A DNA stretch of 64,000 nucleotides. Source: Photobacterium kagoshimensis (GTDB lineage Bacteria; Pseudomonadota; Gammaproteobacteria; Enterobacterales; Vibrionaceae). Location of the stretch: contig NZ_JAKJSO010000009.1 of NCBI RefSeq assembly GCF_050337045.1, positions 372,001 through 436,000 on the forward strand. Reading direction: 5' to 3'. The position numbers were made by a program, and so were the translations under genes. Each line of letters starts with the position of its first letter. Position 1 is the stretch's first letter. Of this stretch, positions 27,134 through 36,220 are shown in pieces. The notes beneath the pieces were generated by a model, which had not been told where the DNA came from, did no database searches, and saw nothing but the letters and a program-made list of their open reading frames with translations.

Positions 27134-28456
27134 ATGTTGTATTTGGAATTTTTATTCCTGTTGCTTGTGCTGTACGCAGGTAGCCGCTTTGGTGGTATTG
27201 GTTTAGGTGTGGTATCAGGTTTAGGCCTAGTTGTTGAAGTATTCATTTTCAGAATGCCACCAACATCACCACCAATCACAGTTATGCTGATTATTTTGGC
27301 TGTGGTAACTTGTGCTTCGATTCTTGAAGCTGCTGGTGGTCTTAAGTACATGCTGCAGGTTGCAGAACGCATTCTGCGCAGTAACCCTAAGCGCGTTACG
27401 ATTCTGGGTCCATTAGTAACTTACACCATGACATTCATGCTAGGTACGGGCCATGCTGTGTACTCTATCATGCCAATTATTGGTGATGTTGCGTTAAAAA
27501 ATGGCATTCGTCCTGAGCGCCCAATGGCTGCATCTTCTGTTGCTTCCCAGTTAGCCATTACCGCAAGTCCAATCTCTGCTGCTGTTGTTTACTATTTAGC
27601 GCAGCTATCTGGTATCAATGAAAGTATCCACTTACTGACGATTTTGATGGTCACTGTGCCTTCAACGCTATTGGGTACTATTCTACTGTCGCTATACAGC
27701 TTACGCCGTGGCAAAGAGCTTGAGGATGATCCTGAGTATCAACGTCGTCTTGAAGATCCTATCTGGCGTGAAAAAATTCTTCATACTACATCAACGTCAC
27801 TGGATGAGAAGTTACCGACATCTGCGAAGCATGCGGTGCTGTTATTTGTGCTCGCTTTAGTATCGATTGTTATTGTCGCTATGGTGCCAGAGATCCGCAC
27901 TATCGGTGATGCTAAGCCAATTTCAATGTCTTTGATTATTCAGATGATGATGCTGGCGTTTGGTGGCCTGATCTTGCTCGTGACACGAACTAACGTACAG
28001 AAAGTACCTGAAGGTGTGGTGTTTAAGTCAGGGATGGTCGCAGCTATCGCAATCTTCGGTATTGCGTGGATGAGTGATACTTACTTCCAGTATGCAATGC
28101 CTTCGTTTAAGTCTGGCATTACAGAAATGGTACAAGGTTACCCTTGGACATTTGCACTAGCGTTATTCATTGTATCTGTTGTGGTAAACAGCCAAGCAGC
28201 AACGGCACGTATGATGTTGCCTGTTGGTATGGCGATGGGATTAAACCCAGCACTATTGATTGGTTTGATGCCAGCAACGTACGGGTACTTCTTTATTCCT
28301 AATTACCCATCAGACATCGCAACCTGTAACTTTGACGTAACGGGCACGACTAAGATTGGTAAGTACTACTTCAACCACAGCTTTATGGTACCAGGCTTAA
28401 TTGGTGTCGTGTCGGCGTGTTGTATTGGTTACACCATTGCACAAGTGGTTGTGTAA
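27134..28456 (+). CDS. dcuB: Anaerobic C4-dicarboxylate transporter (DcuA/DcuB family)
   Basis: Inner-membrane antiporter exchanging fumarate, malate or aspartate for succinate during anaerobic growth. The 440-residue length and about 10-12 membrane segments fit the Dcu family. GTGHAVYSIMPIIGDVA and NGIRPERPMAASS resemble DcuB, while ITASPISAAVVY and NSQAATAR resemble DcuA, so the subfamily (and the symbol) is uncertain. A GGGAG ribosome binding site lies 10 bases before the ATG. A perfect FNR box upstream predicts anaerobic induction. A very strong terminator follows. Confidence 0.93.
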   Translation: MLYLEFLFLLLVLYAGSRFGGIGLGVVSGLGLVVEVFIFRMPPTSPPITVMLIILAVVTCASILEAAGGLKYMLQVAERILRSNPKRVTILGPLVTYTMTFMLGTGHAVYSIMPIIGDVALKNGIRPERPMAASSVASQLAITASPISAAVVYYLAQLSGINESIHLLTILMVTVPSTLLGTILLSLYSLRRGKELEDDPEYQRRLEDPIWREKILHTTSTSLDEKLPTSAKHAVLLFVLALVSIVIVAMVPEIRTIGDAKPISMSLIIQMMMLAFGGLILLVTRTNVQKVPEGVVFKSGMVAAIAIFGIAWMSDTYFQYAMPSFKSGITEMVQGYPWTFALALFIVSVVVNSQAATARMMLPVGMAMGLNPALLIGLMPATYGYFFIPNYPSDIATCNFDVTGTTKIGKYYFNHSFMVPGLIGVVSACCIGYTIAQVVV

Positions 28457-28490
28457 TCAAGATAGGCAATAAACAGAACATCACGTAACA

Positions 28491-28522
28491 AAAAGCGGAT
28501 ACCTAGGTATCCGCTTTTTTTT
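28491..28522. terminator. Bidirectional terminator between dcu and psiE
   Basis: A 28-base perfect palindrome, AAAAGCGGATACC with its complement, followed by TTTT on the plus strand and A-rich on the other side. It serves both convergent genes. Confidence 0.92.
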
Positions 28523-28543
28523 GAAATTAGATTGGTTTTTGCA

Positions 28544-28978
28544 TTAATCTTCAGGTTGAATTTTAGAGGGATCAGTTACCTGTTCGTAAGGCCAGTAGTG
28601 ATGACCAATACGTATGATCAAAGTAGCAGCAGCTAAGATAAAGGCTGCTAATGAAAGCCATACCACAAACATGCCATCGAGCTCTTTCATCCCCAAGGTG
28701 ATGTAACGAGCAATGGCCATAATGGCAATGTAGATAGGGTAGCGCACCGGTATCTTACCGTTGGCAACAAATTGCTGCACCATCGCCAATACTTCAAGGT
28801 AAATGAACATCAGTAAGATGTCAGTTAATTGAATATTTTGCTCGCTAAAAACATGAATGAACTCATTAACCATGGCCAGCAAGGTGGCCAAAGTAATAGC
28901 GACTAACAAGATGGCTTCAAGAATATGAAACACTTTAAGAAAACGAGCACTAAAGGCTTTAGGTAAATGTGAAGGCAT
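28544..28978 (-). CDS. psiE: PsiE, phosphate-starvation-inducible membrane protein
   Basis: Small inner-membrane protein of the PsiE family; in E. coli it is induced by phosphate starvation, but its molecular role is unknown. It has 144 residues and four hydrophobic segments (about 17-38, 52-70, 78-95, 105-125), with the family stretch VPVRYPIYIAIMAIARY-like KIPVRYPIYIAIMAIARY in the middle. GGAG lies 6 bases before the ATG. No clear Pho box was found by eye. It is convergent with dcu. Confidence 0.9.
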   Translation of the reverse strand: MPSHLPKAFSARFLKVFHILEAILLVAITLATLLAMVNEFIHVFSEQNIQLTDILLMFIYLEVLAMVQQFVANGKIPVRYPIYIAIMAIARYITLGMKELDGMFVVWLSLAAFILAAATLIIRIGHHYWPYEQVTDPSKIQPED

Positions 28979-29118
28979 GGCTTCTCCGGCACTGTTGGCG
29001 TTGATACTGTTCGAGTAACGCCTTGTAATATCATGCCGTTATTATAGGAAGCCTAAGCGAAAAGCAAAGAAAAATGCGCACTATTCAGTAATAGAGTGCG
29101 CATATTTATCCATAAACT

Positions 29119-29145
29119 AAAAAAGCCTCACCGTATGAGACTTTT
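29119..29145 (-). terminator. Probable terminator after the lipoprotein nuclease-like gene
   Basis: On the minus strand GTCTCA-TACGG-TGAGGC (one wobble pair) is followed by TTTTTT. Confidence 0.7.
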
Positions 29146-29167
29146 GTGTACAGAATAAAGCCGCGAC

Positions 29168-30529
29168 TTATTTCGTTAGATCTAAGTCCATCCACACCAT
29201 ACGGTGATCTGATGTTACGCCTTTACTGGCACCCAGTTCTTTATCAAAAACTAAGTGATAACCATCTTCATTGCTCGATGGGAAGAATACGCCTGAATCA
29301 TTAACTGCAAGGTTTGCAGATGGTATGACGTAGTCTAAACGTAGACCAGATACACTGGTAATCGCTTCAGGGTAAGGTGTGTCGCTGTTAGCGGCTTTGC
29401 AGTAACCAAGATCAAAACACTCAGGGCCACCTTTACTGCTTGGTGCGTAGGAGCCAATTGTTGCATCAGTATTTACATAGTGGCTTTTCAGTAGATCTGC
29501 AATCATTCGGCGATCGCCATCACCTTGTAGGAAGTCTGCGTTAAGGTCACCCGCAATTACAAACTTAGAGCCAGCAGTTAGGCCACCGCGATTGCCGTTG
29601 TCATCATAGAAGTATGTTTCACTGTTGATGTAATCATTCCAGAACTTTAACTCAGCGCGATTATGCTTGTAGTTATGGTTGGCAACGTTGTTAAAAATCG
29701 GTGGGGCAGGGTGAGATACTAAGAAGTGTACGACTTCATTTCCTGTCGGTGTAGGAATAACTAAAGGCACATCAACATGGTTTTTTGATGATAACGGCAT
29801 TTGTTGCCATGCTTCATCTGTGTACCAAGCCTGACCTTCTTTCATGCCGGTAGGGCAACCCGTTTTACTCAGTTTACAGTCAACAATGGTGATGTTTTTT
29901 TCACCAGGCATATCTTTCCATTTGAAGTTTTGGAAAGTACGCACATTTTTTTCATCGATCTCAAACTGCGAGAATATCGCGAAGGCATACTGACCGTGGT
30001 AGCCACCAAAACCCCAGGCATCATTATTAATGTCAGTTTTCTTGCCGTCGCGGTCTAAGTCAAACCCGCTAGCTTTACCTGTGTTTGTTGCGACATTCTT
30101 TTTAAATTTAAAACTGATTGGACGTTGTTCGTTTTGAGAGTAGGCCAAGTAATTGTCATGAAAGCCATTGATTGCCGTCATGTCTTTACCTTCGCCATCG
30201 TTATTGAACTCAGCCAATACAAAAGCATTAGGACGAACACGTTGAATAGTTTCGGCAACGTTGCGAATTTGGATAATACGTTTAGCTGTCGTTTTTTGAT
30301 CTTCCGTTAATTTCTCTGGTGACTGCTTGAACATATTGATTAAGTTGCTTTGTTCTGTGCGAGTCATCGACATTTCATCAGCTAGGATCTCATATGTCGC
30401 TCGATCAAAAGATAAATTGTATGTTGCAAAGCGAGCGGCAGAGTATTCAGGGTCTGTATCATTGCTATTACAGCCAGTCAGTGCCGCAAGAGTAATGGAA
30501 GCAGCAATAAGCGATCTTTTTAAAAACAT
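29168..30529 (-). CDS. Lipoprotein of the endonuclease/exonuclease/phosphatase family
   Basis: Predicted envelope lipoprotein with an EEP (DNase I-like) fold; the substrate may be DNA, a nucleotide or a phospho-ester and cannot be read here. The signal peptide MFLKRSLIAASITLAALTGC ends in lipobox LTGC. EEP motifs in order: ATYNLSFDR near 35, the metal-binding glutamate in FVLAEFNNDG near 102, the histidine in LVSHPAPP near 265, AGDLNADFLQGDG near 325, and the terminal TSDHRMVWMDLDL. The internal ATG is chosen because an in-frame GTG 12 bases upstream has no better ribosome binding site. It stands alone with its own terminator. Confidence 0.85.
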   Translation of the reverse strand: MFLKRSLIAASITLAALTGCNSNDTDPEYSAARFATYNLSFDRATYEILADEMSMTRTEQSNLINMFKQSPEKLTEDQKTTAKRIIQIRNVAETIQRVRPNAFVLAEFNNDGEGKDMTAINGFHDNYLAYSQNEQRPISFKFKKNVATNTGKASGFDLDRDGKKTDINNDAWGFGGYHGQYAFAIFSQFEIDEKNVRTFQNFKWKDMPGEKNITIVDCKLSKTGCPTGMKEGQAWYTDEAWQQMPLSSKNHVDVPLVIPTPTGNEVVHFLVSHPAPPIFNNVANHNYKHNRAELKFWNDYINSETYFYDDNGNRGGLTAGSKFVIAGDLNADFLQGDGDRRMIADLLKSHYVNTDATIGSYAPSSKGGPECFDLGYCKAANSDTPYPEAITSVSGLRLDYVIPSANLAVNDSGVFFPSSNEDGYHLVFDKELGASKGVTSDHRMVWMDLDLTK

Positions 30530-30752
30530 TATCGTATTCACATCTATGGTTTGATGTGATGCAGGCTATAGAATTAGTCGACTTCTTTCTGTTGGTAATC
30601 AGAAAAATGAGATCAAGATCAATTAGTCGTTTGGTGTGTGCTTGAAATCCGATCTAATTGATAATCTTATAGTTAATCAATTGATTGGTAATTGAGCGTG
30701 CAAGCGTTTGCTTTTTGAAAAAATAACGAGAAATCAAACTAAATGGACTTGT

Positions 30753-32285
30753 TTATGACCTAAAAGGCTTATCGGTTGCTAGCTGTGGATAGAATGCTTT
30801 GAAGTGCATGGGTTTGGCGAAGTAGTAACCTTGCGCAGACTGGATTGAAAACTTGGTCAGGTTTGTTAACTCTCGTTCGCTCTCCACACCTTCAGCAACA
30901 AGCTCACAGTTTAGATCCGCGCCAATTTCAACAATTTTACTTAAAATGGACTGTGTGACGGAGTCAGTGATAGAAGAGGCGACAAAGGTTTTATCTATTT
31001 TGATAATTTCAAAGTGGAGATCTTGCAATGTATTCAGACCCGCATAGCCAGTGCCAAAATCATCGAGTGCCCACTTAATGCTATGTCGGCGTAATAAATC
31101 CATATTTTCAATGAGACGACCACGGTTTAACTTTGTGAAATCTTGGCGCTCAGTTAATTCAAAAACAAGGTGCCCATGCAAAGCTGGATGATTGTGCACA
31201 CTTGTTATGACACCTTGAACAAAGCTCTCATCGAGTAGCATTGAATATGTTATATTCATCGAAACATAGAAGTTTGGTTTAAGTATACGTATTTTATCTA
31301 TATCTCTAGTTACTTGCTTGAGTAACTGCAATGTCATTTTTATTATTTGACTTGAAGATTCAGCGTGAGGGATAAAATAATTAGGACACATTATTCCATT
31401 TTTAGGATGCTGCCAGCGCATTAATATTTCAGCGCCTATGATCTCATTGGAATTCATATTTATGATAGGTTGATAGTAACCTATAAACTCACTGTTTTTA
31501 ATACCTCTAGTTATATCTGTTTCTAAACAATCACGCCACTTTTTGATTCGATAGTAACCTAAGCAGGCAGTCATACTAATCAAAAAGTTAATAAAGACTG
31601 AAAATGGCAGAAACTGATTGATGGATTTATTCCAAATTTCATCAGTATAAGATAACTGGAAGCTAATCGGGTAGATGTCCGATTTTCTTGTATATTGATA
31701 ACGTTGTTTATATTGGCTGCTGTTCTCAGGGTATTCAGCAATGATCTGCTGATGACTATTTTCAATTCGAGTGTGGTAGATATCAGGCTGTAAATGGTTT
31801 ATTAGCCAAAATTCAATGTAATCAGCATCTAATATAAAGTTAACCCAGCCTTCATTGGTACGGCGACCATAAAATATAGTGTCATTGTTAACAAGTGGGT
31901 TTTGCTCTCTAAACAGAATAGATTGCTGGCTGGTGTTTTCAAAGTAGGGGGTGAGGTGGTTTAGGTTAGCATTATCCCAGTTATCACCGCGATCACTACA
32001 AATGATTTCCCCATCTTTTATATATGAAACGGCCGAGATAAGCGCTTCTTTATAGGTTAAATTAAGCATTGTTGATTGAATGTCAGGTGAACATGCATTT
32101 ATGCTATCAATCAGTGGTTGGGATTGATGCTCAATTTTATTGAAAATGAGATTGATTGACTGATTTAATTTGCTGGATTCTTTAACGATCGTCGAATTGA
32201 AATACGAGTTATAGATATTATGAGAGATAACCAAACCAATAAGAAAAATAAATATGAAGATCGTTATAGATTTTATTGAATTCAT
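30753..32285 (-). CDS. CSS-motif EAL-domain cyclic-di-GMP phosphodiesterase
   Basis: Membrane enzyme predicted to cleave cyclic di-GMP. The 510-residue protein has an N-terminal membrane helix (about 4-24), a periplasmic CSS-motif domain with paired cysteines in NACSPDIQ and IICSDRG, a second membrane helix (about 230-250), and an EAL domain from about 260. The EAL signature reads EIL (GAEILMRWQHP); the other catalytic positions are present: N in VSMNITYS, E in LVFELTER, DDFGTGYAGL, K in IIKIDKTF and E in VAEGVESE, then QGYYFAKPM. In CSS-type enzymes the periplasmic disulfide state controls activity. The ATG is preferred to a TTG 18 bases upstream. The surrounding DNA is unusually AT-rich. 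Confidence 0.9.
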   Translation of the reverse strand: MNSIKSITIFIFIFLIGLVISHNIYNSYFNSTIVKESSKLNQSINLIFNKIEHQSQPLIDSINACSPDIQSTMLNLTYKEALISAVSYIKDGEIICSDRGDNWDNANLNHLTPYFENTSQQSILFREQNPLVNNDTIFYGRRTNEGWVNFILDADYIEFWLINHLQPDIYHTRIENSHQQIIAEYPENSSQYKQRYQYTRKSDIYPISFQLSYTDEIWNKSINQFLPFSVFINFLISMTACLGYYRIKKWRDCLETDITRGIKNSEFIGYYQPIINMNSNEIIGAEILMRWQHPKNGIMCPNYFIPHAESSSQIIKMTLQLLKQVTRDIDKIRILKPNFYVSMNITYSMLLDESFVQGVITSVHNHPALHGHLVFELTERQDFTKLNRGRLIENMDLLRRHSIKWALDDFGTGYAGLNTLQDLHFEIIKIDKTFVASSITDSVTQSILSKIVEIGADLNCELVAEGVESERELTNLTKFSIQSAQGYYFAKPMHFKAFYPQLATDKPFRS

Positions 32286-32472
32286 TTTAATAGGCCACAG
32301 CAATCAATGCTGATGACTCTACCATATAAGATGTAATCTTGTAAGTGCATATTAAAAGGATATGGCAATTGTAAATAATCAGTAATAGTATATATTCAAT
32401 AAGGCTATGAATATATAGCTTAAATAATTATTGCTTGTATGCTTGTTTCTAAATGTAATACGTAAGGTTTGA

Positions 32473-32510
32473 TTATATATAGTCCTCATTAATTCGAGAA
32501 CTATATATAA
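32473..32510. repeat. AT-rich 11-pair inverted repeat
   Basis: TTATATATAGT and ACTATATATAA pair perfectly; inside, CTC and GAG extend the stem past one mismatch. It lies between btuR and the CSS-EAL gene, both minus strand. No T run follows the stem on the minus strand, so its role as a btuR terminator or an EAL-gene operator is open. Confidence 0.45.
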
Positions 32511-32562
32511 ATGTTCAAGCGGCTATATTGTCAGTCAATATTAATAATTTCTATATGGCGAG

Positions 32563-33168
32563 CTACCAATCAACCCCTTTGCGAGCTTTAATGCCACTTT
32601 CAAATGCGTGCTTAACGCTACGTACTTCAGATACAGTATCAGCGACCTCAATTAAATCGCGATGTGCAGCTCGGCCTGTAATAATCACAGACTGGTTCGC
32701 TGGGCGTTGTGAAATAGCGGTAAGAACATCCTCTAACTCGATGTAGCCATAATTAACCATATAAGTTATTTCATCAAGCAAGACCAGATCGTAGCTTTCA
32801 TCTGCTAGCATCTTTTTACATTCAGCCCATGTTGTCTGCGCTGCCTGTTTATCAGCTTCTTTATTTTGGGTTTCCCACGTAAAACCAGTCGCCATAACAG
32901 CAAAGGTGACATCATGTTGTTCGAGCAGATTACGCTCACCACAATCCCATGTGCCTTTAATAAATTGACCAACACCGCAACGTAAACCGTGGCCAACAGC
33001 GCGTGCAACAGTACCAAACCCTGATGTCGATTTGCCTTTACCGTTACCAGTAATGATGAGGAATAACCCTTTTTCTATTTGAGCGGCATTCACCTTGGCA
33101 TCAACACTTTCTTTGACTTTTTGCTGTCGCGCTTTGTAGCGTTCATCTTTTTGATTTTGATCGGCCAT
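32563..33168 (-). CDS. btuR: Cob(I)yrinic acid a,c-diamide adenosyltransferase
   Basis: ATP:corrinoid adenosyltransferase (BtuR/CobA/CobO family) that makes adenosylcobalamin or its precursors. The 201-residue protein has the family's P-loop ITGNGKGKSTSG at about 40-51, the VGQFIKGTWDCGERNLL region near 86-102 and LVLLDEITYMVNYGY near 130-145; the last matches the Walker B area. It is last in the run cobT-cobS-btuR, 25 bases after cobS, so cotranscription is likely. The set supports salvage of corrinoids rather than full synthesis. Confidence 0.95.
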   Translation of the reverse strand: MADQNQKDERYKARQQKVKESVDAKVNAAQIEKGLFLIITGNGKGKSTSGFGTVARAVGHGLRCGVGQFIKGTWDCGERNLLEQHDVTFAVMATGFTWETQNKEADKQAAQTTWAECKKMLADESYDLVLLDEITYMVNYGYIELEDVLTAISQRPANQSVIITGRAAHRDLIEVADTVSEVRSVKHAFESGIKARKGVDW

Positions 33169-33193
33169 GTTACTTCCTTTTCGTTGTCGCTAT

Positions 33194-34009
33194 TTAGTAT
33201 GTAGTGAAGAACGCTAATAACGCGAGATAGCCCGCGAGTTCACTTAATTGCTGCGTTGCCCCTAAACAGTCGCCTGTGTACCCGCCAAGCTGTTGCTTAA
33301 ACCAAATGCCGCAAACATAGCGGGTTAGGGCCAGAACAACAAAGAGCGTGATGGCAAGGCTAAGTGGGAATAACAGTAATATAAAGCAACCAGTAAAGAT
33401 TAAAACCCACAGATCATAAGGGCTTTGCTGGTTGGCCAGTGGTTTAACTTTGCTGTTTTGGTCGGCTCTTACATACGGGTATGAAAAGATCAAACTGGCA
33501 GCACCTATGCGGCTTAGCCCATGGAGTGCAAAAAGTGCGATAGCTGGATAGATAGCATCAAGGTCAGCAAGTTCACTGAGCGTGAGCCACTTAAAGACGA
33601 GCATCATAATCAGTGCGGCTGCACCATAGGTACCCAAGCGTGAGTCCTTCATAATGTCGAGCTTTTGTTCGACGGTCCAACCACCCCCAAAGCCATCGAA
33701 GACATCAGCAAGGCCATCTTCATGGAAGGCGCCTGTGATGAGTAAACTAACCACCATCGCGAACCCAACCGCCATGTTAGCTGGAAAGATCTGGATAGCT
33801 AACAAATACACTAAGGCGCTGATTAAGCCGATAATACAGCCAACTAAACCAAAATAGCGGTTGGCTTTATTGAGACGTTCGCTGGAGTAAGGTGTGTCTT
33901 TGGGTACTGGAATGCGAGTAAAAAAGGCTAACGCAACCAAGAAGATTTCCCACTGCTGTTTAATGTGCGCTTTTATTGTATGTGGGGAAGCTTCAGTTGG
34001 TGAACTCAC
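33194..34009 (-). CDS. cobS: Adenosylcobinamide-GDP ribazoletransferase (cobalamin synthase)
   Basis: Inner-membrane enzyme joining adenosylcobinamide-GDP and alpha-ribazole (or its phosphate) to form adenosylcobalamin. It has 271 residues, several hydrophobic segments, and the family metal-binding motif HEDGLADVFDGFGGG near 96-110. The GTG start overlaps the cobT stop by 4 bases (GTGA), showing translational coupling. The family usually also shows DSRLGTYGA, seen here near 126. Confidence 0.94.
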   Translation of the reverse strand: MSSPTEASPHTIKAHIKQQWEIFLVALAFFTRIPVPKDTPYSSERLNKANRYFGLVGCIIGLISALVYLLAIQIFPANMAVGFAMVVSLLITGAFHEDGLADVFDGFGGGWTVEQKLDIMKDSRLGTYGAAALIMMLVFKWLTLSELADLDAIYPAIALFALHGLSRIGAASLIFSYPYVRADQNSKVKPLANQQSPYDLWVLIFTGCFILLLFPLSLAITLFVVLALTRYVCGIWFKQQLGGYTGDCLGATQQLSELAGYLALLAFFTTY

Positions 34010-35034
34010 ACTGTTACTCCTGCTTGTTCAAAGCTTGCCATATCATTGTAAAAAGCACAGGCAGAACGAATAAGCGGCAATGACAATGCGGCGCCAGTCC
34101 CTTCACCTAAACGTAGGCCAAGGCTTAATAGCGGTGAAGCTTCGAGGTGATTTAGCATACGTTGGTGTCCTGCTTCTTGTGAGCAATGGCAAAAGATGAA
34201 ATAGGCTTTAGCTTCAGGGAACATTTCAACGGCTAACATCGCTGCTGCGGTGGCAATAAAGCCATCGACTAACACAATCATTTTGTTTTCAGCTGCTTTT
34301 AACATGCCACCGATAATCTGGGCTATTTCAAAGCCACCAACAGTACTTAATATAGCGATAGGATCGGTCATTGCTGCTTGATGGCGATTTAATCCTTCAT
34401 TAATAAGGTGCTCTTTGAGTGATAGTTGCTGATCATCAATACCGGTTCCTCGACCAATACATTCGTCAATTGGTAGGCTTAAAATACTTGCCATAATCGC
34501 GGTTGCACTGCTGGTATTACCGATCCCCATTTCACCAAAGGCAACTAAATTGGTCCCTTGTTGATATACAGTTTCTACTGCACTGGCACCGTACTCAATC
34601 GCTGTTATCGCTTGCTCGCGGCTCATGGCCGTTTGTTGGCTAAAGTCGAGCGTACCTGCGGCAATACGTTGCTTTAGGAGCATAGGGTGGTCGTCAGGTT
34701 CGACTAATATTCCCGCATCGATCACCATCATCGCCATGTCGTTACTACGACAAAAACAGTTAATAGCGGCACCGCCATGAAGAAAGTTTGCGACCATTTG
34801 TTGAGTCACAGCTTGTGGTGCGATGCTAATGCCGTGGGTTGCAATACCGTGATCAGCGGCAAAAACCAACATATAAGGTTGCTTAATCGAAAGTGTGTCT
34901 GTTTGTTGGATTAGCGCAATTTGTTTTGCTATATCTTCAAGTTGCCCTAGCGATCCAAGCGGCTTAGTTTTTGTATCAATCCTTTGCTGGATAGCATCGT
35001 GATGTTCAGGGGAGGGTGAAGTGATGGTAAACAT
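34006..35034 (-). CDS. cobT: Nicotinate-nucleotide:dimethylbenzimidazole phosphoribosyltransferase
   Basis: Makes alpha-ribazole phosphate from dimethylbenzimidazole and nicotinate mononucleotide for the lower ligand of cobalamin. At 342 residues it has normal length. Family motifs seen are KPLGSLGQLEDIA near 25, VFAADHGIA near 60, GEMGIGNTSSATA near 170 and the catalytic glutamate in RLGEGTGAALSLPL near 310-323. It leads the cobT-cobS-btuR run. cobU, needed for the same nucleotide-loop pathway, is not next to it. The leader has a long hairpin but no complete cobalamin riboswitch that I can recognise. Confidence 0.95.
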   Translation of the reverse strand: MFTITSPSPEHHDAIQQRIDTKTKPLGSLGQLEDIAKQIALIQQTDTLSIKQPYMLVFAADHGIATHGISIAPQAVTQQMVANFLHGGAAINCFCRSNDMAMMVIDAGILVEPDDHPMLLKQRIAAGTLDFSQQTAMSREQAITAIEYGASAVETVYQQGTNLVAFGEMGIGNTSSATAIMASILSLPIDECIGRGTGIDDQQLSLKEHLINEGLNRHQAAMTDPIAILSTVGGFEIAQIIGGMLKAAENKMIVLVDGFIATAAAMLAVEMFPEAKAYFIFCHCSQEAGHQRMLNHLEASPLLSLGLRLGEGTGAALSLPLIRSACAFYNDMASFEQAGVTV

Positions 35035-35155
35035 GCTGGCTAACTCCTTATTAAACGCACCTAAGGAAGGAGTTTGCGGCAGTCATAGCTTTAAGGCAAT
35101 GTAAAATCGGTATTTTTTATCTGCGATCAAGAATAGGTGCTGGTGGCATATCAAT

Positions 35156-35194
35156 ACATTGGGAAGGGTGATGGTCTTACACCGTTCCCAATGT
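35156..35194. repeat. Long hairpin between ddl and cobT
   Basis: ACATTGGGAA and TTCCCAATGT form a 10-pair outer stem, with an inner GGTG/CACC stem and a 9-base loop. No T run follows on either strand. On the minus strand it lies in the cobT leader and shows a GGGAA and GGTG-x-AA-xx-CC pattern that recalls part of a cobalamin riboswitch core, but the rest of that element, including the B12 box, is not found. Confidence 0.45.
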
Positions 35195-35216
35195 GCTATC
35201 GATGATTTATATGAGA

Positions 35217-36128
35217 TTAGTGACTATTTAAGATGGCGTCGACAGTATCATCATAGTTAAGTCCGACTTGTTGACTTGCAAGTGGGAACACGCTGCGTTG
35301 GGTCATGCCTGGGATTGTATTGACTTCAATAGCGTAGAAGAAACCAGCAGGATCCGCCATGATGTCTACACGCCCCCATCCTGTTGCTCCCACGGCTTCA
35401 AAAGCACGAGACGCCAGTGAGCGAATAGCTTGTTCTTGCTCGTCTGTTAAATTGGCAGGACAGTGGTATTTTGTGTCAGCGGCACTGAATTTAGCAGCAT
35501 GATCAAAGAAAGAGTGAGAGTGGCTAATCTCGACCGCAGGCAGTGCAACACCGTTAAGTAAACTAACGGTAAATTCACGGCCATGAACATAATCTTCAAT
35601 AATTACTGTATCTTCATATTTGAAAGCTTCGTCGACGAAGAACTTCAGTTCATCAAGATCATTCGCTTGGTTGATCCCAATGCTACAGCCTTGAGTGACG
35701 GGTTTAACAACAACTGGGAAGGTAAAGCTGTCTGCTCGCTCCTCCAGAAATGATTCTTGGTAATAAGCTTTTTGTAGTTCGATAAATTGAGGGGTAGGGA
35801 TCCCTGCTGCTTGCCAGACTTTTTTGGTTAACCCTTTATCAATCCCAATTGCGGATGCACGGTGATGGCTTCCCGTATAAGGAATATTCAACATCTTTAG
35901 TGCTGCTTGTAAGGTACCGTCTTCTCCAATACCGCCATGTAGGGCAAGAAAGGCTTTGTCAACATTGTGACTTTTTAGACTGGTTAAGTCGAAGTTTTCA
36001 TCGATATCAACGGGAACTACATCATAACCTTTACGTTGTAGTGCTGCGGATACGGCTTCACCAGACATTAATGAGACCGCACGTTCACTAGAGCTGCCAC
36101 CGTAAAGTACTGCAATTTTTTTTAACAC
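35217..36128 (-). CDS. ddl: D-alanine--D-alanine ligase
   Basis: ATP-grasp enzyme joining two D-alanines for peptidoglycan precursors. The GTG start at VLKKIAVLYGGSSSERAVSL gives 303 residues, close to E. coli DdlB (306). A longer reading adds 27 residues that match nothing and would run into the divergent phosphatase gene's upstream region. Motifs: SSSERAVSLMSG near 14, the ATP-grasp segment VVKPVTQGCSIG near 145, and EVNTIPGMTQRSVFP near 265-280. It lies outside a cell-wall gene cluster and is a stand-alone copy. Confidence 0.93.
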   Translation of the reverse strand: MLKKIAVLYGGSSSERAVSLMSGEAVSAALQRKGYDVVPVDIDENFDLTSLKSHNVDKAFLALHGGIGEDGTLQAALKMLNIPYTGSHHRASAIGIDKGLTKKVWQAAGIPTPQFIELQKAYYQESFLEERADSFTFPVVVKPVTQGCSIGINQANDLDELKFFVDEAFKYEDTVIIEDYVHGREFTVSLLNGVALPAVEISHSHSFFDHAAKFSAADTKYHCPANLTDEQEQAIRSLASRAFEAVGATGWGRVDIMADPAGFFYAIEVNTIPGMTQRSVFPLASQQVGLNYDDTVDAILNSH

Positions 36129-36220
36129 GTCAGATTTCTCGTTATATAGTGATATAAGTGTGTAGTTACAGCAAAACTGTATGCACATATTGGGAGGCAA
36201 TATTAACATTGGAGTGTGGT

